Positions 27,429 to 36,601 of a DNA stretch of 53,335 nucleotides are shown here, one piece after another (the first letter of the stretch is position 1; each line of letters begins with the position of its first letter). Location: NCBI GenBank assembly GCA_022448645.1, contig JAKVBZ010000030.1, positions 1 through 53,335 on the forward strand, in the 5' to 3' direction. The position numbers and the translations under genes are program-made. The notes below the pieces were generated by a model. It saw nothing but the letters and a program-made list of their open reading frames with translations. It ran no database searches and was not told the DNA's origin. Origin of the DNA: Pirellulaceae bacterium. Its GTDB lineage: Bacteria > Planctomycetota > Planctomycetia > Pirellulales > Pirellulaceae.

Positions 27429-27743
27429 GTTGGGACATGTTCTGCTTCAAGGTTCGCAGTTGAGCCACCCCGAAATTCTATTGGCATGGGCCATTGGGTC
27501 TGCCGAGGAACGGTGTCCGATATTGCGAGCCATTAGGTGTGTATCCCGCATAGCGGTTGTATTCTTTTTCTAAGGAAGCACAGCAGCCGAAGGGATTTCG
27601 TGTGGATGACCGTTTTCGAGATACTTCGATTCTCTCAAGAGGACACAACACGTTGTGTCTGGACAGCCTGACAGCCGCGGATTCACACTTCTTATTGCTA
27701 GCCAGAGAGAATTGCCAGCCAGCAGACGGAAAGGCATTCCGTT
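27429..27743. other. Convergent gap with a palindrome and a hairpin
   Basis: 315 bases between two converging genes. At 27642-27659 an 18-base near-palindrome pairs GACACAAC with GTTGTGTC around a 2-base centre. At 27726-27742 ACGGAA-aggca-TTCCGT forms a hairpin immediately after the rpiB stop codon. Neither is followed by a T-run on the minus strand, so they are weak terminator candidates. No gene is supported. Confidence 0.5.
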
Positions 27744-28193
27744 CTATGTTTGATCTTGTTCAATCTGTTGGATTTTTTGGACTCGTGCCGCGTGTCGTCC
27801 ACCTTCGAATTCGGTTTGCAGCCACGATTCCACGATCTCGGAACGAGCCGCGCGGTCCAGGTAGTCTGCGGATAAGCAGAGGACATTGGCGTTGTTATGA
27901 CGTCGGGAGTATTCCGCGAAATCCGTGCAGGTACAATTGGCAGCTCGTGCCCCCGGCACTTTGTTAGCGGCGATTGACATGCCGATCCCGGTAGCACAGA
28001 TGAGAATGCCGCGGTCAACCTGTCCGCTGGCCACTTGTTTTGCCACGGCCGCTGCATAGTCGGGGTAATCGACGCGTTCTTCGCTATGAAAGGCTCCTTC
28101 ATCCTTGACGCTGTGTCCCATACCTTCGACGAGTCTGCGGATTTCTTCTTTGACATCTAATCCGCGATGATCACTTGCAATGGAAATGTGCAT
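27744..28193 (-). CDS. rpiB: Ribose-5-phosphate isomerase B
   Basis: Interconverts ribose 5-phosphate and ribulose 5-phosphate. About 149 residues, the family norm. HISIASDHRGLDVK is the N-terminal signature. VDYPDYAAAVAKQVASG and ILICATGIGMSIAANKVPG contain the catalytic Cys (in CATGIG) and the anion hole, and ARRHNNAN-like SRRHNNANVLCLSAD supplies further conserved residues. The start is the ATG at 28193, with GGAGA six bases away (SD-like); it lies 14 bases after the stop codon of the TsaC-phosphatase fusion, so the two genes form a tight pair. The same neighbourhood (ywlC, ywlE, ywlF/rpiB) is known from Bacillus. Confidence 0.95.
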   Translation of the reverse strand: MHISIASDHRGLDVKEEIRRLVEGMGHSVKDEGAFHSEERVDYPDYAAAVAKQVASGQVDRGILICATGIGMSIAANKVPGARAANCTCTDFAEYSRRHNNANVLCLSADYLDRAARSEIVESWLQTEFEGGRHAARVQKIQQIEQDQT

Positions 28194-28206
28194 GGTAGTC
28201 TCTCCA

Positions 28207-29358
28207 TCACTGACTGCGAAATTCACCGATCAAAGATTCCAAATTCATCTGTCGAATCTGGATCTCAATCTGTGCATCGATTTGGTCAGCACATTGGCGA
28301 TAGACATCGATACTGCCACCGATCGGATCGGAGATATCACCTTGATCGGCGCGCAGCAAACGTACGCGGTTTTCGGCTTCCGGTAGCTGATTCACGACTA
28401 GGTCACGATGCGACTGAGTCATTGTCAAGATTAAGTCGGCGTGGCCTACCAAGTGGGCACTTAGAGGTTGGCTCAAGTGTGGAGATAAATCTAGTTCTCG
28501 CTCCAGCATCACATTGACGGCTTCGATGCTGGGGCGACCTCCAGGCATGGCAGCGATCCCAGCCGACATGACTTGGACTCCTTGTTCGTCCAACTGATCA
28601 ATTTGGCAGCCCAGATGGTTGGCCAATCTGCGGCGCATCAGCAGTTCCGCCATAGGGCTACGGCACGTATTCCCGGTACAGACCATCAGTACGAGAAATC
28701 TGGCCAGTCGCTTGATCGCCGCTTCAGAGACGACTCCTTCGCGCAGCATGTTGACTTGTCGGTCATGGACCAGAATGACCGAAGAGGACTGAGCAAACTG
28801 GCTGCGTCCGTCATCCAAAATGAGGTCGATACGGTCGCCCAAGGATTGTATCACGTCCTCTGCGGAAACGGCATCTGGTTCACCAGTGAGGTTGGCACTT
28901 GTCAAAGCCAATGGTCCGGCCATCAGTTGTAGGACGTCCAGAATCAATGGATGGGCCGGAACGCGCAGCCCCAAGGTACCTCGTGGAATGATGAATTCGT
29001 GAACCTGGCTGGGAAGACGTTGAATCAGACTGTCGGGGTGGTTGTTGCCCAAGACTAGAGTGACGGGGCCAGGCCAGCAACGTCGAGCTAATCGACGTCC
29101 CAAGGGAGAAATGTCCGGCACGTAGTCAAAAGCCTCATCGGCACTCTTAACGGCCAATGCCATTGGATGGTCGGCAGCACGACCTTTGACCTCAGCCAGG
29201 CGTTTGACGGCATCCGCATCCAATGCGCTGGCAGCGACACCGTAGACCGTTTCCGTAGGGAAAGCGACCAACTGTCCCTCAGCCAACGCCTGGACCGTGC
29301 GATGAACGACATCTCGCACGTCTTCGGCAGACCGGACGTCAATTACGGCAGCAGACAT
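28207..29358 (-). CDS. Fusion: TsaC/YrdC threonylcarbamoyl-AMP synthase + YwlE-like phosphatase
   Basis: A 383-residue two-domain protein. Residues 1 to ~210 are a YrdC/TsaC domain that makes threonylcarbamoyl-AMP for t6A: VAFPTETVYGVAASALD, the substrate-binding KGRAADHP and LTSANLTGEP. Residues ~222-383 are a low-molecular-weight tyrosine/arginine phosphatase: the P-loop VCTGNTCRSPMAELL has nucleophile Cys227 and Arg233, and the general acid is Asp344 in DPIGGSIDVYRQ. Thr231 in the loop corresponds to the threonine that gives Bacillus YwlE its phosphoarginine preference, where tyrosine phosphatases have Ile. In Bacillus the same two activities are separate genes next to rpiB; here they are one polypeptide and rpiB is next. 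The reading frame is continuous, and the boundary shows no stop or frameshift. Whether the phosphatase acts on proteins is inference. Confidence 0.92.
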   Translation of the reverse strand: MSAAVIDVRSAEDVRDVVHRTVQALAEGQLVAFPTETVYGVAASALDADAVKRLAEVKGRAADHPMALAVKSADEAFDYVPDISPLGRRLARRCWPGPVTLVLGNNHPDSLIQRLPSQVHEFIIPRGTLGLRVPAHPLILDVLQLMAGPLALTSANLTGEPDAVSAEDVIQSLGDRIDLILDDGRSQFAQSSSVILVHDRQVNMLREGVVSEAAIKRLARFLVLMVCTGNTCRSPMAELLMRRRLANHLGCQIDQLDEQGVQVMSAGIAAMPGGRPSIEAVNVMLERELDLSPHLSQPLSAHLVGHADLILTMTQSHRDLVVNQLPEAENRVRLLRADQGDISDPIGGSIDVYRQCADQIDAQIEIQIRQMNLESLIGEFRSQ

Positions 29359-29617
29359 GCAACAGTGTACCTCGGCGCAGTTTACCCTAATCCGTTATGC
29401 TAACGGTCGTTAGGGTGATCGGCAAGTGGTGACCATCCATCCGATGGCCGCGTCCAGGCTCATAGGCATCGGGAAAGACTCGAATCCTGGAGAAATGGCG
29501 ACGGATGAATGCCCACGGTTTTTTCTTTGACGAGAAAAAAGATGGGAACGCGTCCAGCGAAAACCAAGTTGTGGTAACCGATTGAATCTTTGGTCTATCC
29601 TTTCGTTACGGTGTACC

Positions 29618-30592
29618 ATGCGACCCGAGATTGGCTTCAAAATGACATGTTCCAGGTTCGCTTTGGGGTATCTGAGCTATCCTTTCCTCGTGTTGTTGTT
29701 GACGGTCCTGGGATGCCGAGGAGATTCGGATTCGATTGGACAAGTCGATTTGGTGTGGGGACGTCGCGGTATTTCAGCTGGTCGCCTACAGAAACCGCGC
29801 GCGATGGCTATTGACGCATCGGGAAATCACTATGTCGTCGACATGACGGCTCGGATCCAAGTGTTTGACGGTGAAGGGAACTACCTGCGAGGATGGCAGA
29901 CTCCTGCCTATGAGAACGGCAAGCCATCGGGGCTATCCTTTGACAATGATGGCAACTTGCTGGTCGCCGACACTCACTATTTTCGCATGTTGGTTTACTC
30001 ACCGCAGGGTGAGTTGCTGGAAGGGAGAACCATTGGCGGTTCCCATGGTCAGGGGCCTGGTGAGTTTGGTTTCGTTACAGACGCGGTCCAGGATTCTCAA
30101 GGTAATTTTTACATTGCCGAGTACGGCGAATACGACAGGATTCAAAAGTTCTCTGTCGATGGCAGGTTCCTGTTTGAGTGGGGAGGCCATGGTCACGAAC
30201 CAGGAAAGTTTCGTCGCCCTCAAAATTTGGCGCTTGATGAACACGATCATCTGTGGGTGGTGGATGCCTGTAACCACCGCATCCAAGTTTTTGATGCTAC
30301 GGGAGACGAAGCAAAGTTGTTGCGGATTTGGGGCGAGCACGGTGCAGCGCCAGGTTATCTGGAGAATCCTTACGATTTAGCGCTAGATCACGAAGGTCAC
30401 GTGTACATTTGCGAATACGGAAACCACCGAGTCCAGAAGTTTAGGTTGGACGGAAAGAGTTTGGGATGCTGGGGTCGTCCGGGTCGAGACGCAGGCGAGG
30501 TCTCCAGTCCTTGGGCCTTGGCCCGCGATCCCCAGGGGCGAATCTGTGTGTTGGACACGTTGAATCATCGCGTCCAACGCGTCAAGATGTGA
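29618..30592 (+). CDS. NHL-repeat beta-propeller lipoprotein
   Basis: About 324 residues. A basic start and hydrophobic stretch end in LLTVLGCRGD, a lipobox. The rest is six or so NHL repeats, each with a pattern like 'G-x-F-x-x-P-x-x-L-A-D-x-x-G-x-x-Y-V-x-D-x-x-N-H-R-I-Q-x-F': for example PRAMAIDASGNHYVVD, FVTDAVQDSQGNFYIAEYGE, PQNLALDEHDHLWVVD and PYDLALDHEGHVYICEYGN. NHL propellers bind proteins, carbohydrate or RNA; this one is extracytoplasmic. The ATG at 29618 was used; 29642 and a TTG at 29582 are alternatives. Just upstream, 29519-29540 holds a short A/T hairpin (TTTTTTCT/AGAAAAAA). The VWA gene follows 100 bases later on the same strand. Confidence 0.82.
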   Translation: MRPEIGFKMTCSRFALGYLSYPFLVLLLTVLGCRGDSDSIGQVDLVWGRRGISAGRLQKPRAMAIDASGNHYVVDMTARIQVFDGEGNYLRGWQTPAYENGKPSGLSFDNDGNLLVADTHYFRMLVYSPQGELLEGRTIGGSHGQGPGEFGFVTDAVQDSQGNFYIAEYGEYDRIQKFSVDGRFLFEWGGHGHEPGKFRRPQNLALDEHDHLWVVDACNHRIQVFDATGDEAKLLRIWGEHGAAPGYLENPYDLALDHEGHVYICEYGNHRVQKFRLDGKSLGCWGRPGRDAGEVSSPWALARDPQGRICVLDTLNHRVQRVKM

Positions 30593-30692
30593 TACGATGG
30601 GCGGGGAGATCGACGGAAAATCGGTGTGTACCATGACGACTTGAATCGCACGATTAATTGGTGGATCAACCGGACAGGAACAGGTGAGAGCA

Positions 30693-33600
30693 ATGCTTGG
30701 TTTTGACATTGCATTTGACAGTCCCTGGTATTTACTGCTGTTAGTGTTCTTGCCACTGCTCTGGGTATTCAGCTTCAAGTCTCTGTCGGGATTCGGTCCT
30801 ATACGGCGCATGTTTGCGCTGTTGTTTCGCACCGTGGTGTTACTGCTGATCGTATTAGCGTTGGCCGAAACCCAATACGAGCGGAAAAGCGACAAACTGA
30901 CAGTCATCTATCTGCTCGATCAGTCATTGAGTATTCCGGCAGAACAACGACAAGCCATGCTGGACTACGTGAAAAAGGAAGTTCAAGAACACCGCAATGA
31001 CAGTCGCGAAGACATGGCGGGTGTCATCGCGTTCGGACGGCAGGCGGCAATTGAAGTTCCACCGTTCGACGACGATCTGGCCACGACGGGCCGTATTGAG
31101 AGTTTGCTTGAGCTGCACCAGGATGCCACGAATCTTGAAGGTGCCATGAAACTTGCTTTGGCGACCTTTCCCGAAGACTCGGCGAAAAGAGTCGTGATCG
31201 TTACCGATGGGAATGAAAATATCGGAAACGCTCGAGAAATGGCGAGTGTGCTTGCCGAACGCGGCGTGAGCATTTATGTGGTCCCCGTACACATTGAACA
31301 CACGGGCGAAGTGGCTGTCGAAAAGGTGACTATTCCCAGTGATGTTCGCCATGGTCAGCCATTTGATGTGCGGATGGTGTTGAGTAACCACTCGGAAAAG
31401 AATGTCCCCGGCAAACTGATCCTCTACCGCAAGGTGGGAAGGCATCTCGAACCCAATGAAACCGCGGTGGAGCTTGCTCCGGGAAAAACTGTACTGACGT
31501 TACCTCAACAAATTGATCGCCCCGATTTTTACACGTATGAAGCGGAGTTTGTGCCGGACAACACTGAAGACGACTTGATGTTACAGAACAATCGCGCATC
31601 AGCTTTTACACACATTCGAGGGCAAGGGCACGTCCTGTTGATTGAAGATTGGGCGAATCCAGGTGAATTCGATTTTATGGTGGAACGGCTTCAAGCCATG
31701 AATTTGGAAGTGACGGTGATGGGCAGTGACGAGCTCTTCGCCAGCCTTGCTGAGCTGCAACGCTACGATACGGTTGTTTTGGCCAACGTACCCAGGTCGA
31801 GTGGTGAGCGTGCCGAAGCGGTAACCAATTTCTCGGACGCTCAAATTGAAATGCTGGTTCACAATGTGAAAAACATGGGGTCCGGACTAGTCATGATCGG
31901 AGGTCCTCGCAGTTTTGGAGCCGGTGGCTGGCAAAATACTGAGTTAGAAAAAGCGCTGCCGGTCGATTTCCAAATCCGCAATGCCAAAGTGGTTCCGCAA
32001 GGGGCCCTGGTGATGACGATGCACGCATCGGAAATGGCGCAGGGAAATCACTGGCAAAAACGGATTGGCGAAGAGGCACTCAAAACTTTGGGACCTCAAG
32101 ATTACTGTGGTTTGGTCCATTACGGAGTCAAAGGAGATGACTGGTTGTGGAACCAGCCTGACGGTTTGGTCAAGGTGGGAGGCAACCGCAAAGCCATGAT
32201 GGCGCAGCTCAGCCGTATGACTCCTGGTGACATGCCCGACTTCGACCCAGGAATGCGTTTGGCGGCGGCGGCATTTGCCAAAGTTCCTGATGTCGAAGTC
32301 CGCCACATGATCATTATCAGCGATGGTGATCCGACGCCGCCTTCTAGCGCAGCTATGAAACAACTGCAGAAGTTAAAAGTGAAAGTGTCGACAGTTGCCG
32401 TTGGCACGCACGGACCAGCTGGAAGTACGACTCTGCAGCGAATTGCCAGACAAACCGGCGGCAAGTACTACGCGGTCACCAATCCTAAAGCACTACCGCG
32501 CATTTACCAAATCGAAGCACGAAAGATTTCTCGACCCTTGATCAAAGAGGAGCCGGTCCCTGTCGAGGTGGTTTATCCACATGAAATGTTGCGCGGGATA
32601 GACATACAGCAAATGCCCCGCTTCATCAACGGATTTGTGCTGACCACGGTCAAGGACAATCCGCTCGTCGAAGTTTCTATGATTGCGCACGATCCGCCCA
32701 CACGCCGAAATGCTACGGTATTGGCAAGTTGGACATACGAATTGGGACGTACCGTGGCACTCACGACCGATGCAGGCCAGCGATGGGCTAAAGATTGGAT
32801 TGATTGGGAATACGACAAGTTGTACAGCCAGATCGTACGCTGGTCGATGAGGCCCGTGGCGGTAGAGGGACAGTTCACTGTGGCCACGGACGTTAGAGAC
32901 GGCAAGGTCAAGGTGGTGGTCACAGCGCTGGGAAACGACGACGAGTTGCTTAACTACCTGCACATTACCGGATCGGCGGTCGATCCCGGTATGGAATCGC
33001 TCGATTTCGAGTTGGAACAGACTTCCGCAGGGCGCTACATTGGTGAATTCGATGTCGACGAGGCGGGTAGTTATTTCCTGACACTGACGACACCCAATTT
33101 GAACGCGGCCCAGGGAGATACGAGACCTATCACGCTCCGTACGGGTGTGAATGTATCGTATTCTTCAGAGTTTCGTGATCGCGAATCGAATTTGGCACTG
33201 ATCGAATCACTCGTCCGCAGCACGCCGCAAGATGGCGGTGACGGTAAAGTGATCGCCGGACCGCTCTCGCCCAGCGGCATCCCTCAGCTGCTACAAACCG
33301 ACACATTCCTACATGATTTGGCCAAGGCCATGACTAGCCGTGACATCTGGCCCTGGTTGGTATTGGGGGCCAGTTGTGTATTCTTTGGTGATGTCTTTGT
33401 TCGACGTGTGACCGTGCATTTTTATTGGGTTTTTCCGATGTTGTTGGTTGCCCGAGACCGGTTGTTGCGACGAGAATCTGAACCTGTGTTGGTGGAGCGT
33501 CTAGAACGTTTGCGGAGTCGAAAAGAAGGAGTGACTCAGCAGATTGAGGAACGTCGTGTGGCCGCTCGGTTCGAATCCGACTCAGAGGAACAGCTCGATG

Positions 33601-33755
33601 TGGACGTTCTCGAGACGAAAGCGGCCACGGTGCCCGATTCTCAAAAGCGACGGCAGAAATCGGCGGGTGTCTCAGATTCAAAGACCGAAGAAGAAAGCTA
33701 TACCGAACGATTGCTGAAAGCGAAAAAGAAAGTTTGGAAAGATCGAGATAAATAG
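30693..33755 (+). CDS. Large VWA-domain membrane protein
   Basis: About 1020 residues. Two N-terminal membrane helices (WYLLLLVFLPLLWVFSF; FRTVVLLLIVLALAE) are followed by a VWA domain with a MIDAS motif DQSLS at 76-80, Thr in a later loop and VVIVTDGNEN. From ~310 a class-I-glutamine-amidotransferase-like domain begins (GHVLLIEDWANPG, then MIGGPRSFGAGGW). A second VWA-like part (IIISDGDPTPPSS) lies around residue 545. A further beta-rich region precedes a C-terminal helix pair (~882-920) and a charged tail. This architecture is typical of planctomycete proteins encoded next to MoxR ATPases. It is likely extracytoplasmic between the helices and may bind metal-dependent partners. The ATG at 30693 has GGTGAGAG upstream and was preferred over a GTG at 30684. 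moxR follows after 44 bases. Confidence 0.88.
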   Translation: MLGFDIAFDSPWYLLLLVFLPLLWVFSFKSLSGFGPIRRMFALLFRTVVLLLIVLALAETQYERKSDKLTVIYLLDQSLSIPAEQRQAMLDYVKKEVQEHRNDSREDMAGVIAFGRQAAIEVPPFDDDLATTGRIESLLELHQDATNLEGAMKLALATFPEDSAKRVVIVTDGNENIGNAREMASVLAERGVSIYVVPVHIEHTGEVAVEKVTIPSDVRHGQPFDVRMVLSNHSEKNVPGKLILYRKVGRHLEPNETAVELAPGKTVLTLPQQIDRPDFYTYEAEFVPDNTEDDLMLQNNRASAFTHIRGQGHVLLIEDWANPGEFDFMVERLQAMNLEVTVMGSDELFASLAELQRYDTVVLANVPRSSGERAEAVTNFSDAQIEMLVHNVKNMGSGLVMIGGPRSFGAGGWQNTELEKALPVDFQIRNAKVVPQGALVMTMHASEMAQGNHWQKRIGEEALKTLGPQDYCGLVHYGVKGDDWLWNQPDGLVKVGGNRKAMMAQLSRMTPGDMPDFDPGMRLAAAAFAKVPDVEVRHMIIISDGDPTPPSSAAMKQLQKLKVKVSTVAVGTHGPAGSTTLQRIARQTGGKYYAVTNPKALPRIYQIEARKISRPLIKEEPVPVEVVYPHEMLRGIDIQQMPRFINGFVLTTVKDNPLVEVSMIAHDPPTRRNATVLASWTYELGRTVALTTDAGQRWAKDWIDWEYDKLYSQIVRWSMRPVAVEGQFTVATDVRDGKVKVVVTALGNDDELLNYLHITGSAVDPGMESLDFELEQTSAGRYIGEFDVDEAGSYFLTLTTPNLNAAQGDTRPITLRTGVNVSYSSEFRDRESNLALIESLVRSTPQDGGDGKVIAGPLSPSGIPQLLQTDTFLHDLAKAMTSRDIWPWLVLGASCVFFGDVFVRRVTVHFYWVFPMLLVARDRLLRRESEPVLVERLERLRSRKEGVTQQIEERRVAARFESDSEEQLDVDVLETKAATVPDSQKRRQKSAGVSDSKTEEESYTERLLKAKKKVWKDRDK

Positions 33756-33799
33756 TGCAAACCATCCTTGCTATGAAACAGCATCAGAAAGATTGACCT

Positions 33800-34813
33800 A
33801 TGAGCGTTGGCACCAAAATGCAACAGCAGGCTGAGTTGTTCCGCAAACGGTACGCGGCGGTGCGCGAACAAATCGGTCGCGTTATCGTGGGACATGACGA
33901 AATCGTACACGGAGTGCTGACATGCATGTTTGTGGGTGGGCACGCGCTACTGGAAGGTGTGCCAGGGTTAGGAAAGACATTGCTGGTGAGAACACTCTCG
34001 CAGGCACTCGATCTCAAATTTAACCGAATCCAATTCACGCCTGACTTGATGCCAGCCGACATCTTGGGAACGAACATGGTCATGGAGACACCTGACGGAA
34101 AACGAGTCTTTGAATTCCAGCAAGGTCCTATCTTCACACAAATCTGTCTGGCAGATGAAATCAACCGTGCCACTCCCAAGACTCAGTCAGCAATGTTAGA
34201 GACAATGCAGGAGGGTACGGTGACCGTTGCGGGTACACGCTTCGAATTGGAAAAGCCGTTCTTCGTGTTGGCCACGCAAAACCCGATTGAACAGGAAGGC
34301 ACCTATCCGCTGCCGGAAGCCCAGCTCGATCGTTTTTTCTTTAAGCTGTTAGTGGGTTATTCTGGTCGAGAAGAACTTGGCACGATCATCGATCGCACCA
34401 CACGTGGTGTGGAGATTGTGCCCGAGAAAGTGATGGATGGGAAAGAGATTCGGCAATGGCAAAATTTGATTCGTGAAGTCATCCTGGCGCAGCACGTGCA
34501 AGACTACATCGTGCGGCTGACGCTCGCCACACACCCTGAAGGTCCCCTGGCACTACCCATTACCAACCAATATCTGCGTTGGGGCAGCAGCCCTCGAGGT
34601 GCACAAACGTTGGCGTTGGCCGCGAAAGTACGGGCGTTGTTGGAAGGACGCTACAACGTCAGCTTCGAAGATGTGCGGCGAGTCTATCTGCCGGCGATGC
34701 GTCATCGCGTCATCTTGAACTTTGAGGCACAGGCAGAAGGGATCGACGCCGATCATGTCCTGCTGGAAATCATTGAAAAGGTGCCACAGAAAGTGGACGA
34801 CAGTGAAGCCTAG
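33800..34813 (+). CDS. MoxR-family AAA+ ATPase
   Basis: 337 residues. MoxR-type AAA+ proteins act as chaperones that mature VWA-containing partners. Walker A is GVPGLGKTLLVRTL, Walker B with sensor is ICLADEINRATPKTQSAMLETMQEG, and sensor 1 is FFVLATQNPIEQEGTYPLPEAQLDRFFF, with the arginine finger in the last part. The C-terminal lid has RWGSSPRGAQTLALAAKVRALLEGR. It lies 44 bases after the VWA gene on the same strand, so they are probably partners. The DUF58 gene usual directly after moxR is absent; the next gene is on the other strand. A hairpin GCGTCA-tatgg-TGACGC at 34900-34916 may end the transcript, but has no T-run. Confidence 0.95.
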   Translation: MSVGTKMQQQAELFRKRYAAVREQIGRVIVGHDEIVHGVLTCMFVGGHALLEGVPGLGKTLLVRTLSQALDLKFNRIQFTPDLMPADILGTNMVMETPDGKRVFEFQQGPIFTQICLADEINRATPKTQSAMLETMQEGTVTVAGTRFELEKPFFVLATQNPIEQEGTYPLPEAQLDRFFFKLLVGYSGREELGTIIDRTTRGVEIVPEKVMDGKEIRQWQNLIREVILAQHVQDYIVRLTLATHPEGPLALPITNQYLRWGSSPRGAQTLALAAKVRALLEGRYNVSFEDVRRVYLPAMRHRVILNFEAQAEGIDADHVLLEIIEKVPQKVDDSEA

Positions 34814-34988
34814 TTCTGCTCCATGATGACGGGTGCGCCAAGGAAGACGGGCTTTTATGAGTTCTCGAGTCGTTCGCATGCACGATGTTTTTCACTTTTG
34901 CGTCATATGGTGACGCGCGACTCCGCTACCTAACACCGAAGGGATGGACTCTACGACGAAAGCTGGTTTGGTCCTCCGTCCTAAAAGG

Positions 34989-36026
34989 TCATTCGTCGGA
35001 AGAATCCTCCAGCATCCTGGATGAGTTGGTTCCTAGGTTTACCACAATCCGGCCCGTCGTCTCTCCGGCCAGCATGCGAATCACATAGTCATCCAGTTCA
35101 TACAAGCTGATCTCGCTGCGAAGACTGTCCAGTTTGTCAGGTTTCCACGCGCTGTTTAAATATTTCCAGATGTCTAATCGTGTAGGCATCGGACAAGCGG
35201 CCGAATCGATTCCGTCCAAGGTGATACCGCGCAGCAAAAATGGATAAACGGTCAACGCTAGTTCGTGTCCACCCACCAAGCCACAGGCGGTTACGCAACC
35301 GCGATGTTGCATCGATCGGACGATGGTTGCCAACGTATTACCACCGACGGTATCGACCGCACCTGCCCACTTAGTATCCAAGAGCGGTTTGCCACTGTCG
35401 TCTGAGACATCAGCTCGGTCGAGTATTTCAGCGGCGCCTAACTCACGTAGCATGTCGTGTGCTGCCGCAGTGCCGGTTACGGCAGTCACTTGGTAGCCAA
35501 TCTTTGCCAGGATAGCGACTGCTAGGCTGCCGACGCCCCCTGATGCGCCGGTCACGACGATCGGCCCTTTGTCCGGAACAATGCCGTGAAGTTGCAGTGA
35601 GCTGACGCTCTGTGCTGCCGTGAATCCAGCCGTGCCCAACGTCATCGCTTCCACAGCCGAAAGCTCTGGGGGGCGGCGTACCACCCAATCAGCAGGCACT
35701 CGGATATGTTCGCACCAGCCACCCCAACGTTCACTTCCAAGTCCGTATCCAGTAACCAGAACTTCGTCACCGACTTCCCAAGCAGGCGATTTACTGGCAA
35801 CGACTTGGCCGACTGAATCGATGCCAGGGATGTGTGGCAGTGAGCGGATTACCCCTCGGTGGCCTTTCGCTGCGAGAGCATCTTTGTAATTGAGTGACGA
35901 GTGCGTGACGCGGATCAGCACTTCGCCAGCAGGAAAATCGTCGTGGTTGACCGAAGTGATGGCCGACGAAATGCTATCGTCGGACGTTTGATTCACGAGG
36001 TAGCCGAGGCTGGTCGTAGCGTTCAT
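34989..36026 (-). CDS. YhdH/AcuI-type NADPH quinone/acryloyl-CoA reductase
   Basis: A 345-residue zinc-free medium-chain dehydrogenase/reductase. The N-terminal GroES-like half has LIRVTHSSLNYKDALAAKGHRGVIRSLPHIPGIDSVG, the diagnostic YhdH block. The Rossmann half begins VVTGASGGVGSLAVAILAKIG and continues through AVDTVGGNTLATIVRSM. Characterised relatives reduce acryloyl-CoA to propionyl-CoA with NADPH (AcuI) or quinones. There are no structural-zinc cysteines. The ATG at 36026 gives a normal N-terminus. It converges with the MoxR gene and is divergent from trxA. The physiological substrate is not shown by context. Confidence 0.9.
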   Translation of the reverse strand: MNATTSLGYLVNQTSDDSISSAITSVNHDDFPAGEVLIRVTHSSLNYKDALAAKGHRGVIRSLPHIPGIDSVGQVVASKSPAWEVGDEVLVTGYGLGSERWGGWCEHIRVPADWVVRRPPELSAVEAMTLGTAGFTAAQSVSSLQLHGIVPDKGPIVVTGASGGVGSLAVAILAKIGYQVTAVTGTAAAHDMLRELGAAEILDRADVSDDSGKPLLDTKWAGAVDTVGGNTLATIVRSMQHRGCVTACGLVGGHELALTVYPFLLRGITLDGIDSAACPMPTRLDIWKYLNSAWKPDKLDSLRSEISLYELDDYVIRMLAGETTGRIVVNLGTNSSRMLEDSSDE

Positions 36027-36167
36027 GGGATTTCCGGGTTCGTTGACAGCATGCGGTGGATTCGTATAATTTTGACTCGAAGTGATTGGTCACGATGCGA
36101 GCACCACATTGCCAGCAATTGGTGGCGCTGGAATCGTGGTGCTAGGATCATCTTATCTGTTGGAGTT

Positions 36168-36199
36168 AGCCTCGTCTGCGGCTGCAGGCCAACGAGGCT
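36168..36199 (+). promoter_or_regulatory. Hairpin in the trxA leader
   Basis: AGCCTCGT at 36168-36175 pairs perfectly with ACGAGGCT at 36192-36199 around a 16-base loop, 57 bases before the trxA ATG. A short T-rich stretch (GATTTCATTTT) follows, so it could act as a weak terminator or leader structure. Confidence 0.35.
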
Positions 36200-36255
36200 G
36201 ATTTCATTTTAAGCGACATTTGCAGGCATTCGAATCTGCCAAAGGGAGTACAACC

Positions 36256-36582
36256 ATGGCCGACCTATCTGAATTCACAGACGACAATTTTTCGAACGAA
36301 GTGTTGAGCTCCAACGAACCGGTATTGGTCGATTTTTGGGCTCCCTGGTGTGGGCCATGTCGTCAGATCGCCCCGATGATTGAAGAACTGGCAGGCGAGA
36401 ACGCTGGCACCGTGAAGATCGGCAAGGTAAATATCGACGAGAATCCTGGTGCGGCACAGAACTACGGGGTGCAAAGCATTCCGACTTTGATGATCTTCAA
36501 GGGAGGCGAAGTGGTTGAGCGGTTTGTGGGTGCTCAACCCAAGGTTCGGCTCCAGCAGGCGTTGGACGAAGTCAAAGCGTAA
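36256..36582 (+). CDS. trxA: Thioredoxin
   Basis: A 108-residue cytoplasmic dithiol reductase. The active site is [14 protein letters not shown], with both cysteines; the cis-proline is in [14 protein letters not shown]. Length and order match TrxA exactly, with no signal peptide. The ATG at 36256 is preceded by AAAGGGAG at a good distance (10 bases); an upstream start at 36220 would add a non-conserved leader. A dispersed-repeat element begins 20 bases after the stop. Confidence 0.97.
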   Translation: MADLSEFTDDNFSNEVLSSNEPVLVDFWAPWCGPCRQIAPMIEELAGENAGTVKIGKVNIDENPGAAQNYGVQSIPTLMIFKGGEVVERFVGAQPKVRLQQALDEVKA

Positions 36583-36601
36583 GGATTCCAGCATCGAGCG
36601 A

